The notes beneath the pieces are model-generated. The model saw only the letters and a list, made by a program, of their open reading frames with translations. It made no database searches and had not been told where the DNA came from. A DNA stretch of 64,000 nt, from contig CALRZN010000013.1 in NCBI GenBank assembly GCA_943372645.1, positions 1-64,000 on the forward strand. The letters run 5' to 3'. The position numbers and the translations under genes were made by a program. Position 1 is the stretch's first letter. Every line of letters begins with the position of its first letter. Of the stretch, positions 43,196 through 51,835 are shown piece after piece. The DNA comes from VBWE01 sp943372645 (lineage in GTDB: Bacteria; Bacteroidota; Bacteroidia; Palsa-965).

Positions 43196-43591
43196 TTAAA
43201 TAATGTTCAACGGACTGGTGGGCGAACAGGTGTTCGGACACGGAGCAGTAAAATCGAAAATGCCGCTGTTGGTCGGATCGGTTTCGTTAATAATATCCTT
43301 GTAGGTGCCGTCAGCCTGCAGTTCGGTACGTACCATCATCAGGCTGATTACCTGTTCATTCAGTTCATTGTCAAAACGCAGGCCGAGGTAACAGCGGATG
43401 CCGTCAAACGGTCCTTCACTGATCAGGCCCTCAATGTCGTCTTTGTAAATAAGGCATGCTTTGGTTTTGCTCGTGTTGTCCGGGTAGTCCGGGAGGCCGA
43501 GAATGGTTTCACGGAAGCGGCGTGCGCGGTCCTGTGCTGTTGCGAGAGGGATCTGTGTTCCGGGTGTCTCTGTTTTTGATACTTCGCTCAT
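43196..43591 (-). CDS. small CPxxC-tailed protein of unknown function
   Basis: The protein has 131 residues and is soluble, starting MSEVSKTETPGTQI. The middle contains YKDDIEGLISEGPFDGIRCYLGLRF, and the end carries CPNTC followed by SPTSPLNII. Bacteroidota have many small proteins of this form ('gIRcYfG...CPxxC...N/SPL') beside seven-helix membrane proteins; no function is known to me. CPxxC could bind metal or form a disulfide. It is the first gene of the signalling operon. An in-frame upstream extension to 43666 exists but lies across a hairpin and lacks coding character, so I use 43591. Confidence 0.75.
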   Translation of the reverse strand: MSEVSKTETPGTQIPLATAQDRARRFRETILGLPDYPDNTSKTKACLIYKDDIEGLISEGPFDGIRCYLGLRFDNELNEQVISLMMVRTELQADGTYKDIINETDPTNSGIFDFTAPCPNTCSPTSPLNII

Positions 43592-43636
43592 ACTGTTGTT
43601 TTTTTTGATGATTAAATAAAAAAGAATTGGCTCATG

Positions 43637-43674
43637 GTTATCCGAATGCCGGATACAGGACGGCATCGGATAAC
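43637..43674 (-). promoter_or_regulatory. hairpin in the leader of the signalling operon
   Basis: The stem GTTATCCGAATGCCG / CGGCATCGGATAAC, with one bulged base, lies 46 bp upstream of the ATG at 43591. It could be an operator for a dimeric regulator or an RNA leader stem; it is not followed by a T run on the minus strand. Confidence 0.5.
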
Positions 43675-44067
43675 GGATTTAAAAGTAAAATAAAAATCAG
43701 ACGGTTAATAGAAATCCTACTATAAAACCGGGAAGCGTGTTTTTACGAAGTATCGGCAGCGAAACCATGTATGTGCGCCAATGCATTACGCTGCAACCGG
43801 TTTTCTGCTGCCGCTGTAACCATGCGTATTTGCCTGTGCCGGAGCGTGCCGGGGCTGTTCACCATTATATTCGGAGTATGGATTTTCCGCGAAGCTTTAA
43901 GCCGCAAAAAAAAGGATGGGGCAACCCCGTAAAAATACCTGTTTAGATTTTGCGTAATAATACCCTTACACGACATTGGCAAATGCTTCATCTTTGATTT
44001 GACCGTTGAACGACTGATTATTTTGAATATATAATCATCGCCGGTCAGCTGAAAAAAAACAAAAAAG

Positions 44068-44211
44068 ATGTTAGGCAGTTTTCCGACAGGCCAGGTGATT
44101 ACCCAACTGCAGCAGCGCATCCGGCAGGTGTCGGATACTGCAAAATGCCAAACGGCTGCAAGTGGATTAAATCGCCGTAGTTTAAAAAAGAAGAAAACAC
44201 TGCCCGCCTGA
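44068..44211 (+). CDS. possible small basic protein, 47 residues
   Basis: The frame starts MLGSFPTGQVITQLQQRIRQ and ends with a lysine cluster (RRSLKKKKTLPA). A strongly A-rich leader directly precedes the ATG, as Bacteroidota starts often have. No homology recognised and no clear promoter, so this is a weak call. Confidence 0.25.
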   Translation: MLGSFPTGQVITQLQQRIRQVSDTAKCQTAASGLNRRSLKKKKTLPA

Positions 44212-44455
44212 ATTAACAGACTTCAGTAATAACACATTCAGCATGCATTACCCGGCATGATGAAACTATACTGAGGACCCCGCCGGCAACCGCTCATACC
44301 GGACCGGCAAAAAACAGGAGCCCGGTTCCTACTCTTCCCCGGGAATGTGGTACACGGCCTGGTTGCAGCAATGCAGCCGGGCCGGCCGCATTTAATACGG
44401 CATGCAGGAGCGGGGAGTACCCCAAAGTCTGAATAGAGGATTGTATCACCCGGCT

Positions 44456-46174
44456 TTACCGGCATTCGGACGCAACGTGGTTGCAGCCTTCCCGGTTTCC
44501 AAGGCTGCATGCTTTTTTCCAGTCGGCGCAGGCTAATGTTTTTTTGCCGAGCAGGTCGTAACAATCGCCGCGGTAAAGCCAGGCGCTGCTATCGCCGGGA
44601 TTCAGTTCGGCGGCTTTGCCGTAATCTGCGGCTGCTGCGGCGTACTGTCCCATACCACGGAGTATATGCGCCCGGCTGATATAAATGTCGAAATCAGGAC
44701 GAATGGTCAGCAGTGTGGCCATGTCTTGCAAAGCGATGTTGTTTTTGCCGTTACGTTTTGCATAGAAAATTCGCGATTGCAGAAAAAACGTGTCGAGCGG
44801 ATGTATTTCCAGTTGCTTGTCTATGATGATGCCGGCCTCTTTTTCCTTATGCTGTAAACCATACAGTACGACCAGTGATTTCCAGGCTTGTGTGTTTTCA
44901 GGATTGATAACTGTTGCTTTTTTCATACAAACCACGGACAATGCAATACTGTCGAGTTTAAAATACACAGCACCTTTGGAGACCAGCAATGTGTCATCAA
45001 TCGCCTTTAATTTTTCTGCTTCATTAATTGCATGGAGCGCAGGTTCGTATTGTTGGAGTTCAAAGAGCAACTGGATTTTGCCATTGTAGTACTGGTAGTT
45101 TTCCGGCGCCAGTTGTATGCAGTGCTCGATTGATTCAAGTGCTTCGTCAGGTTGCTGGAAAAACAAATAATTACGAAACAGGTTAAAATACACAACCGGA
45201 TCATTGGGCCGCATTTTGCGCATCCGTTCACGCATGTTTTCGGCTTTTGTGGTTTCCCCGACCTGGGAATAGGCCAATGCACTCATTTCAAGCGCATGAA
45301 AACAGGTGTCATTCAGCCGGAGTGCTTCTGCTGCATCCGCCAGTGAGCGTTCATACTGCCGGAGGTCGTAATAAATTTCAGCACGCATGGCCAGCGCATT
45401 TTCAAAACGGGGGTTAATTTCAATTGTGCGGTTAAGTTGCTCTATGCAGCGCATGGTGTCCCCGGTCTTCAGGTAACAGATAGCAAGGTTGGCACGCCCG
45501 GTATCTTCATCTACTGCGTGTGCTGTACTGAAAAGGTAGTCCGCAATCGCTTTTTCATAATTTCCGAGTTGCATATACGAAAGCGCACGGGTATGCATTA
45601 TAAAATGACTGTCGGGCCAGAATTTGAGGGTTGTGTTCATGTCATCCAGCGCCAGGTTATACAACTCACATTGGTTGTATGCAGCTCCCCGGTTATATAT
45701 TGTGGAAGCAGAATCGGCGTGAAACCGCAGTGCATTGTTCATGTCTTTTATAGCACCCCGGCAATCTTTTAAGGCCATGTTTGTGAAGCCCCGCTCCAGG
45801 TGAAATTTTCCGAATTCCGGATTCAGTTCAAGCGCGCGGTTCTGTTCGGCCAGTGCGGCATTGTATTTTTTCAGCATATACAGGCAGCGGCCATGCAGTG
45901 CATACCCTTCTGCCTGCTGCGGCGCCACAGCAATACATTGCGCGGCATACTTTTCGGCTTCCACGTACCGTTTGGTATTAAACGTAGCCACTGCGCAGTT
46001 GTAATAATAAGCAGGATTCATCGGATCCCGGCGGATTAACTGTTCATACGCATCGAGCGCCTTGTGATATGCTTTCTGGTCGAGGTAGGATTCCGCCTGC
46101 CTTTGCAGATCGCGCGTGGTAGCGCAGGATTGCAATATAAGCAGGGGCAGTAGCAGTAAAAAAACGTTTTTCAT
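44456..46174 (-). CDS. TPR-repeat lipoprotein
   Basis: The protein has 572 residues. The signal peptide MKNVFLLLLPLLILQSCAT has a lipobox (LQSC). Some thirteen to fifteen tetratricopeptide repeats fill the rest (for example YEQLIRRDPMNPAYYYNCAV, ALELNPEFGKFHLERGF, ALRLNDTCFHALEMSALAY). TPRs form a superhelix for protein binding; this one sits on the periplasmic or outer face of the envelope. It overlaps the CAP/OmpA-like gene by the ATGA junction, so the two proteins probably work together. The C-terminus ends in a cysteine-rich segment (CYDLLGKKTLACADWKKACSLGN) like Sel1-type repeats. Confidence 0.87.
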   Translation of the reverse strand: MKNVFLLLLPLLILQSCATTRDLQRQAESYLDQKAYHKALDAYEQLIRRDPMNPAYYYNCAVATFNTKRYVEAEKYAAQCIAVAPQQAEGYALHGRCLYMLKKYNAALAEQNRALELNPEFGKFHLERGFTNMALKDCRGAIKDMNNALRFHADSASTIYNRGAAYNQCELYNLALDDMNTTLKFWPDSHFIMHTRALSYMQLGNYEKAIADYLFSTAHAVDEDTGRANLAICYLKTGDTMRCIEQLNRTIEINPRFENALAMRAEIYYDLRQYERSLADAAEALRLNDTCFHALEMSALAYSQVGETTKAENMRERMRKMRPNDPVVYFNLFRNYLFFQQPDEALESIEHCIQLAPENYQYYNGKIQLLFELQQYEPALHAINEAEKLKAIDDTLLVSKGAVYFKLDSIALSVVCMKKATVINPENTQAWKSLVVLYGLQHKEKEAGIIIDKQLEIHPLDTFFLQSRIFYAKRNGKNNIALQDMATLLTIRPDFDIYISRAHILRGMGQYAAAAADYGKAAELNPGDSSAWLYRGDCYDLLGKKTLACADWKKACSLGNREGCNHVASECR

Positions 46175-48528
46175 TTCATCGTCAGTTTACAAAACGGGTC
46201 TTTAAATTCCGGGTACCGCATCAGCTGGAAATCGGCTTCTATCCAGTTGATAAAATCATCCGGGTACAACTGGATGTAACGCGTCAGCGTGTTCCGGTAC
46301 TTTTCGGGGAATGGTGTGCCGTAATGAATTACACCTGCTGCCAGGTACAGGTGGTTAAACCGTTCCTGTTTGTTTTTTTCGAGATAGGGTTCAAGCAGTT
46401 CAACAACCCAATGCATCATCCCATAATACGAAAAGTACAGGGCCAGTTTGTATGCACTGTTGTCGTCGAGCCTTACATCTTTAAAAAGATTGTAAATGGC
46501 ATACAGGTGTTCGTTCATTTTACCGCTGTCATTGATGCGCGTATAATGTTTCATCGCAACCAGGTGATAATTCAGCGTAAGGGAATTTACAGCCCGTGGA
46601 GGTGCAAGTGCTGCGCAGCTTTTTACCTGTTCGCCCAGTTTGTCAAATCCAACCAGGGTGTCGCCGGTTGCTGCAAAATAGCGGATGGCATATACACAAA
46701 AATTATATTGCGCCTTTTGTGATTCCGAAAAGCGCTTGAACAACTGCTGCATCCGTTTTTTGTCCTGGAATTCTTCGTTTTCCGGGTTAAGGCATTTGGC
46801 GGCCAGCAGGTTGATGTAAAACGGAATCACCAGCGTATCGTCGCCGAAATCGTATTCGCTGATGGTTTCAAGCGTTACCTCACCGGCGATGTATTTGCGG
46901 ATGAGGCGCGACTGCAACTGGTGCGCTTTCTGGAAATCGTTGGCCTTTATCCATTTGTTTATCCCTGCACTGATCACATCACCGTTCGAAAAATTATCGT
47001 AATACCCGTTTACTTCGATTTCAAATTCGGTATAACGTTCTTCATCCAGTTGTGCGGCAAGGGGTTTTTTCAGCGAATCGCGGAGCGCATTTTTGATGGC
47101 GAGTGCATTCCAGTTTTTCAGGTAGGCGTAGGGCGTACTCCGGATCTGCCTGTAAAACAGATTCCAGTTTTCTTCGGCTACCACCTTTGCAGAAACATTT
47201 TTCGGCAGATACGGCTGCAGTTTGGTGAGAATCACCCGCGCGCGTTGTTCGGCAAGGCGTTTGTTTACCGCGGCGTCACCTTCCACCGAACTGAAGGCGT
47301 TCAGTTTAACGGATTTTACAAATACGCCGAGGTTCTGCAGTTTCGAAATGGTGGTTGACAGGTCGTGCGGATTTACATCGGCCTTGCCCCGCTGAAAACG
47401 GATTTTCTGTTTGATGGTGAGATGAAACGAATCGGTAGCCAGTGCCGAAGGAATCGTGTCCCAGAAGGGCTGCAGGTTGATCAGGTCGTATTCCTTTGCC
47501 TCAACAGAAACAGGAACGCTGTATGAACAGAAACAATTGTTTTTAATGATTACAGCACTTATTGCATAATTTCTGCCTTTGAGCTCGGGCGGAAAGGAGC
47601 ATACCCAGGAATACAGGCTCCCGTTTTTGTACATGTTCCGTTCAAACAATTCTTTAAAAGTTACCGGGGGCAACAACAGGCCGTCAAAATGGGGTGCACC
47701 GTTAAAACGATTGGCCTCACCACACGGAAACTGATCGCGGAATACAATGTCAACTGCAATCTTATCAAGCGGGTGGGTAAATGTTTTGTACACCTCTTTC
47801 GGATCGTGTTCGAAATAATACACATCGTTTCCGAAAACAAAAAGCCGCCCGCCGAAATTATAATTGCTGAGTTTCTCTTTTTCCAGTGCCGCACAAATGG
47901 CCGCGTTTTTCGGTTTTATGCCGTAGTCGTTCAGCAGTGGAAGCAATTCCTTCGGGTAGTTGTAGGGTTTGATGCCGAATACCTGCGCCGCAAACAGTTT
48001 ATGGTTTACAGGATTATACACCAGCCCGAGTCCCTGCACCTCGTAGCGCGGATCAATCATGTTTTTGTAATGCCCCGGCGAGTTTTTCCATTGCTGGAAA
48101 ATACCTTCTGCAGCCTGCTCATAAGTAATGATGATTGCCGTGGACGTATCTTTTTTGTTTTTGCCGTTTTTGAGGTATCGTTTCTGAATGTAACTGAACA
48201 GGCAGTTTTCGCCCACGCCATCATGCGTTCCTTTATAGAATACGACACGATCAACCGGCTGTACTTTTTTCGGCGTTTTCTGCTGATGGGTTACTGTGTC
48301 ATTCACCTGCATGTAGGCGGCCTGGTCATCAGCAGCTTTCGCCAGGATGGCATCGTGAACAAGCGGACCCAGGTTTTTGCTTTTGCGGAGTTCATCCAGT
48401 TTTTTGCTGAAGAGCTGATCAATCAGCTTGTAATTGATTGCATTTACATTGATCGGATCAGTGGGCTGCTGCGCCGGGAGCAGGGCAGGAACGCAAAAAC
48501 ATAAAAGCAGGAGCAAACGGGGCAGCAT
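46171..48528 (-). CDS. exported CAP-domain protein with OmpA-like region
   Basis: The protein has about 785 residues. The signal peptide (MLPRLLLLLCFCVPALLPAQ) is followed by a CAP/SCP-like domain (about 25-180) with the helix LFSKKLDELRKSKNLGPLV, GENCL and the HYKNMIDPRYEVQGLG signature. A beta-rich linker follows, then an OmpA-C-like domain (IRFQRGKADVNPHDL, LNAFSSVEGD, NKRLAEQRARVILTKL, about 375-470). The last 300 residues are helical repeats resembling TPRs. CAP domains bind lipids or small ligands and OmpA-C domains bind peptidoglycan. The start at 48528 fits a promoter element 19 bp upstream. Operon with the TPR lipoprotein. Confidence 0.82.
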   Translation of the reverse strand: MLPRLLLLLCFCVPALLPAQQPTDPINVNAINYKLIDQLFSKKLDELRKSKNLGPLVHDAILAKAADDQAAYMQVNDTVTHQQKTPKKVQPVDRVVFYKGTHDGVGENCLFSYIQKRYLKNGKNKKDTSTAIIITYEQAAEGIFQQWKNSPGHYKNMIDPRYEVQGLGLVYNPVNHKLFAAQVFGIKPYNYPKELLPLLNDYGIKPKNAAICAALEKEKLSNYNFGGRLFVFGNDVYYFEHDPKEVYKTFTHPLDKIAVDIVFRDQFPCGEANRFNGAPHFDGLLLPPVTFKELFERNMYKNGSLYSWVCSFPPELKGRNYAISAVIIKNNCFCSYSVPVSVEAKEYDLINLQPFWDTIPSALATDSFHLTIKQKIRFQRGKADVNPHDLSTTISKLQNLGVFVKSVKLNAFSSVEGDAAVNKRLAEQRARVILTKLQPYLPKNVSAKVVAEENWNLFYRQIRSTPYAYLKNWNALAIKNALRDSLKKPLAAQLDEERYTEFEIEVNGYYDNFSNGDVISAGINKWIKANDFQKAHQLQSRLIRKYIAGEVTLETISEYDFGDDTLVIPFYINLLAAKCLNPENEEFQDKKRMQQLFKRFSESQKAQYNFCVYAIRYFAATGDTLVGFDKLGEQVKSCAALAPPRAVNSLTLNYHLVAMKHYTRINDSGKMNEHLYAIYNLFKDVRLDDNSAYKLALYFSYYGMMHWVVELLEPYLEKNKQERFNHLYLAAGVIHYGTPFPEKYRNTLTRYIQLYPDDFINWIEADFQLMRYPEFKDPFCKLTMK

Positions 48529-48547
48529 AAACACAATACGGTGTGTT

Positions 48548-48555
48548 CAAAATTA
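48548..48555 (-). promoter_or_regulatory. -7 promoter element TAATTTTG of the CAP/TPR operon
   Basis: On the minus strand it reads TAATTTTG, a full match, 19 bp before the ATG at 48528. Confidence 0.6.
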
Positions 48556-48634
48556 CGTTTTTTTGCTGTTCATGCACGTTACAGCGCGCCGGACAAATAG
48601 CCCGGCGTTATTCAACTGCAAGCAATGGGTTCTT

Positions 48635-50164
48635 TTAAACGAGCAGGTTTACATTCGAAATGCTGTACCGTTCGCGCACATCGTAAAAGCGGTTGGGCTG
48701 CATCGGGTTTTCCATGGCCACGGCTGGTGCAAAGCCAAGCACCTGTTCGCCGGGCCAGGGTTGAATAACCGAAGTAATGCCGGCCTTCGAATATTCGTGG
48801 CTGCCGAAAAACTTGAGGTCGTTGGCCTGCACAAAATTGCTGTCCTGCGCAACCGCACGTATGGTGGCGTTTTTCAGGATCATGGCAATCTGCGCGCCGG
48901 TAAATTCAAACTGGGCCAGTGTGCGCAGGTTGAGCCCGGGCTGGTAACTGAATCCCGCAGCGAGGCCGTTTTCCCAGATGTTCAGCCGTTCGCTGTGGCC
49001 GGGTTTGGTAAAACGCACCACCTGCGTAAAACGCCGTTGCATGGCCACATCAATATTGCTTTTGAAATTGGTTGACAAAATGCATACGCCTTCAAATTCT
49101 TCGATGCGCTGCAGCAGGTAGGCCGTGAGCAGGTTCGCGTAACGGTCCTGCGCGTCGGCAACACCCGTGCGGTTTCCGAACAGCACATCGGCTTCATCAA
49201 AAAACAGGATCCAGTTTTTTCCTTCGGCACGGTCAAACACACGCGCCAGTTTTTTCTCCGTTTCGCCCACGTACTTGCTGATGATGGTTGCAAGATCAAT
49301 ACGAAACACCGGCATGTCCGTCAGATTGCCGATGGCCGCAGCCGAAAGCGTTTTACCGGTTCCGGGTTCGCCGTAAAATAAAACGGGAATGCCCTGTGCC
49401 AGTTTTTCGTTGCGTGAACGCAGCTTCTGCTGGCTTTTTATTTTTTCGGCCAGCACAAACATTTCGGTGCGTGCGTGGGGCAGCAGGAAAATCTGTTTGT
49501 CGAACTCAAACGTGGTTGTAATTTTTTTCGCCGGGAAATCATCGCCAAAATCCGGCTGCACTTCGCGCCCGAACAACAGGTGATGCTGGTATTCCGCAGC
49601 CAGCTCCGGAATCAGTTTCAGATCGCTCGTATGCTGCCCGGGATTTTTCAACACCACGAGCTGTTCACGCAGCAAACGGCTCGTCAGCAGCGACTGTGCC
49701 AGCAAACGGCTCACGGTAAAAATGCTGTAACCGCCGCAGAGGTACATTACCGTCTGCAGATCGGGCTTATAGCCGTTATGGCGCAGATCGATATATCCGC
49801 CTGCAGCATGCGGTGCGTTGTAAACCGTTGTATTGTCGCGGCAAAATGCGTTGCGGAACACGCCGAAGTTCAGCTGCTGTTCCAGCGTAACGAGCAGCAG
49901 GATGCGGTTAAAATCATCGGCCGCAAATTCGCGCACCAGTTGCGCATACGGCACATCGGCAGCAGTATCGCTCCAGGTAACCAGTTCACCGGCCGGTTCG
50001 CGGTGTTCGTCCATACGCAGGCGCAGCAGTTCGGCCAGCACACGCATATCGTTTTCAATTAAAGCACTGTTAGCCTGTAATTCCGCATCGGTTAACAGGT
50101 TGTTTTTTTCATCGCCGCGCAACATCGGCAGGCGCACAGCAGAAGGCATGAGGTTTTCTTCCAT
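48635..50164 (-). CDS. AAA+ ATPase of the eCIS (Afp15/Pvc15-like) type
   Basis: The protein has 509 residues. A variable helical N-terminal region (about 1-260) precedes one AAA+ module: Walker A GEPGTGKT, Walker B ILFFDEAD, sensor 1 STNFKSN and arginine-finger-like MQRRF. Stand-alone AAA+ proteins with a long N-terminal domain are standard members of extracellular contractile injection system loci, where they are thought to help assembly or cargo loading. Its place right after a DUF4157 protein gene and its cassettes on the same strand fits that. No sheath, tube or baseplate gene is in the window, so the assignment rests on architecture and neighbour. About 200 bp without features separate it from the cassette array. 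Confidence 0.82.
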   Translation of the reverse strand: MEENLMPSAVRLPMLRGDEKNNLLTDAELQANSALIENDMRVLAELLRLRMDEHREPAGELVTWSDTAADVPYAQLVREFAADDFNRILLLVTLEQQLNFGVFRNAFCRDNTTVYNAPHAAGGYIDLRHNGYKPDLQTVMYLCGGYSIFTVSRLLAQSLLTSRLLREQLVVLKNPGQHTSDLKLIPELAAEYQHHLLFGREVQPDFGDDFPAKKITTTFEFDKQIFLLPHARTEMFVLAEKIKSQQKLRSRNEKLAQGIPVLFYGEPGTGKTLSAAAIGNLTDMPVFRIDLATIISKYVGETEKKLARVFDRAEGKNWILFFDEADVLFGNRTGVADAQDRYANLLTAYLLQRIEEFEGVCILSTNFKSNIDVAMQRRFTQVVRFTKPGHSERLNIWENGLAAGFSYQPGLNLRTLAQFEFTGAQIAMILKNATIRAVAQDSNFVQANDLKFFGSHEYSKAGITSVIQPWPGEQVLGFAPAVAMENPMQPNRFYDVRERYSISNVNLLV

Positions 50165-50363
50165 GGGTTTTGGGTGTTAAGATCCGGCTGGTACCGGATG
50201 GGTTAAACAATATAAAATGACCGGGTATTGCCGGTTATAGCTGTTGCAATAGGGAACGGGTTATTTTATTGGGTTATTTTAAGGTTAATTGCTTTTTGAA
50301 TTGTTAGTCAATATTACGGTTTTTTTGGGTGATTTGCAAGGGGGGGAGCCGATATTGATTTAA

Positions 50364-50648
50364 CTATTCCGTCGTATAATAAATTGTAAAATTCCAGTAG
50401 AAGACATCATTTTCTTTGTCCAGGTTTTGTTTTTGAAAATTATGCTCCACTTTTTTTGAATAATCAAATAATGCGGTGTAAGCTTCCTTGAATTCGGTAA
50501 AGTTTCCTGTTGCTCCATTTTGAAAATCCAACTGTACACGGGCCAGGTTCTTTTTTCCGGTTATCCTGGAAAGAGCTTCGTTCAAAAAAGCAGGTTGCCC
50601 TGTTAAAAACGAATTAACTGCTATTGCGTCGCCACCATGCTGTTTCAT
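50364..50648 (-). pseudogene. 3' fragment of a putative immunity gene
   Basis: The frame of 94 codons from the ATG at 50648 contains VQLDFQNGATGNFTEFKEAYTALF and ends VFYWNFTIYYTTE. Its ATG overlaps the stop of the truncated immunity start (50648-50761), in another frame. The likely history is that a third immunity gene was joined or disrupted here, leaving a conserved first 35 codons out of frame with a different remainder. It could still be a small gene on its own. Confidence 0.45.
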
Positions 50649-50761
50649 CAATGCACTTTGATAAAAATAAAAAAGTAACGACGCTCATCGTCTAAATAGT
50701 TTGTGTCAATGCTTTCCTGATCGGGCAATTCTGCGAATATGTGAAATTTATTTACTTTCAT
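50648..50761 (-). pseudogene. truncated immunity gene 3 (first 35 codons of immunity gene 2)
   Basis: It encodes MKVNKFHIFAELPDQESIDT... to FIFIK, identical to the start of the gene at 51836-52822 except I6F, then VH and a stop. It begins inside the end of the tip-3 remnant with the same 14-nt overlap found at the two larger tip/immunity junctions. Confidence 0.7.
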
Positions 50762-50774
50762 TTTTACCTAGTTT
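50657..50774. repeat. 118-bp direct repeat, copy 1
   Basis: It matches 52718-52835 over 118 bp with a single mismatch (near 50746). It covers the last codons of a tip and the first 35 codons of an immunity gene. Confidence 0.9.
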
Positions 50775-50882
50775 TAAGTTGATGTCAAACCCCCAAAATA
50801 GTTTGGCATCTGCAGGTATGCCGAATTGTTCCATTAATCTAAAGACAGGGTTTGTATTTAAGACGGCACTATTTTTCTTTAA
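50748..50882 (-). pseudogene. remnant of a third toxin tip (last 44 codons)
   Basis: The open frame ends LFWGFDINLKLGKNESK and a stop. Tip 2 ends LYWGFNINIKLGKNESK, so this is clearly the C-terminus of a related tip whose front part is gone. An in-frame stop bounds it upstream, and the stop of the gene at 50899 is only 17 bp away. Confidence 0.7.
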
Positions 50883-50898
50883 TCAGGATACTGCCTTA

Positions 50899-51375
50899 TT
50901 ATGAAATAAATTCTGCTGCATTAAAAATACGATCAAGCTCCATTTCGAATTGCAGCAATTTAATTATCTGCTCTTTTTGTTTTGCATCTGTCCCGTGAAC
51001 CCGGATGTCTTCATCAACCCAGTTCTCAAATGGAGGGTTTTGTGTGTGAGGCAGGTATTCGCCATGATTTTCAAAACTTTCGAAGAGTAAACCATTTTCA
51101 AATGCTATACGAAGCGTAACCCATGAGCGGTCTGTTTCATCTACCCGGTAATTGCAAATTGTATGATTATTTAACAGGTTGTTTGCCAGTGTGGTTAACT
51201 CCTCAATTGCTGCTTCCGAAAGCTGAAAAATCTGGCCGTCTGCCTTTTTTACCCCGGCAATTCCTTGCCAGGTATAACTGAAATCAGCAGAAAGATTTAT
51301 TTCATAATTCGGATTATTGCCTTTGGCAGCTGATCCGCGTTTCATTTGGAGGTGATAAATGGTTTTGTTATTCAT
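50899..51375 (-). CDS. small hypothetical protein in the cassette array
   Basis: A soluble, acidic protein of 158 residues starting MNNKTIYHLQMKRGSAAKG, with predicted beta strands (YEINLSADFSYTWQG) and a C-terminal helix (KQKEQIIKLLQFEMELDRIF). No family recognised. The ATG at 51375 comes 5 bp after the stop of the frameshifted gene; a start at 51396 would overlap that stop. Its position between putative immunity genes and a tip remnant, size and A+T-rich composition are those of an immunity gene or of a gene moved with the cassettes. Confidence 0.65.
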   Translation of the reverse strand: MNNKTIYHLQMKRGSAAKGNNPNYEINLSADFSYTWQGIAGVKKADGQIFQLSEAAIEELTTLANNLLNNHTICNYRVDETDRSWVTLRIAFENGLLFESFENHGEYLPHTQNPPFENWVDEDIRVHGTDAKQKEQIIKLLQFEMELDRIFNAAEFIS

Positions 51376-51380
51376 GGTAT

Positions 51381-51832
51381 TTAATCCAACCGCCATTTAA
51401 TTTCCTTCCATGCTTCAAATGGCTGTTGGTGTTTGGCGGATTCACGGATAACGTAGCTCACACAATTTACCATATCGGCATATTGTTCATTGTCAAATTC
51501 GAGTTCGGTCATTTCTGCAAATTGATCATGTAACTGAATGGGGCTTTTTCGGATATTCGCTTCGAGCAGGGTGAGAAATTCCAATACCTGTGCTGTTTGC
51601 GTATCAGAAAGATGTATTTCTGTTTCCTGGTCATCGTCTTTGTTTTCCTCAATTAAACGCAGCAGCATCTCCTTTTCGGGAAACCTTTTTTTGCAAAAGC
51701 AGTTAGTGTTTCCCATTGATCGTGCCATAGGCGGATATAGTACCCTCCTTTGCTCCATATTGCAGTTAATGGACTTATTGACGTTTCCAGTTCTTCTTTT
51801 ATTCGGAAAATTTGTTTGTCGCCTGTTGCCAT
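51381..51832 (-). CDS. small hypothetical protein with a frameshift at an A7 run
   Basis: The gene begins at the ATG at 51832 (MATGDKQIFRIKEELETSIS), 3 bp after the stop of immunity gene 2. It stays coding to ...WETLTAFAKK, where seven A (51686-51692) occur. After it the sensible frame is -1: KRFPEKEMLLRLIEENKDDDQ to the stop at 51381. In the starting frame a stop follows soon (KRRCCCV). The A AAA AAA G context is a classic slippery site, so programmed -1 shifting, transcript slippage, a real mutation or a read error are all possible. The joined product would be about 150 residues; family unknown. Confidence 0.6.
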
Positions 51833-51835
51833 GTT

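Larger units (their letters stand above)
43592..44455. other. 860-bp region with a hairpin and one possible small ORF
   Basis: Between two minus-strand operons. It contains the hairpin at 43637-43674 and a possible 47-codon plus-strand ORF at 44068. Other frames of 70-125 codons here show no coding character. It may hold an unrecognised RNA or decayed sequence. Confidence 0.5.

Noticed and set aside
44238..44564. 108-codon minus-strand frame overlapping the end of the TPR gene
   Set aside because: Composition (Arg, Pro and Cys rich) and overlap with a confident gene in another frame argue against coding.
47689..48504. 271-codon plus-strand frame opposite the CAP/OmpA-like gene
   Set aside because: Phe- and Val-rich shadow frame with no start context; the minus-strand gene has signal peptide and domains.
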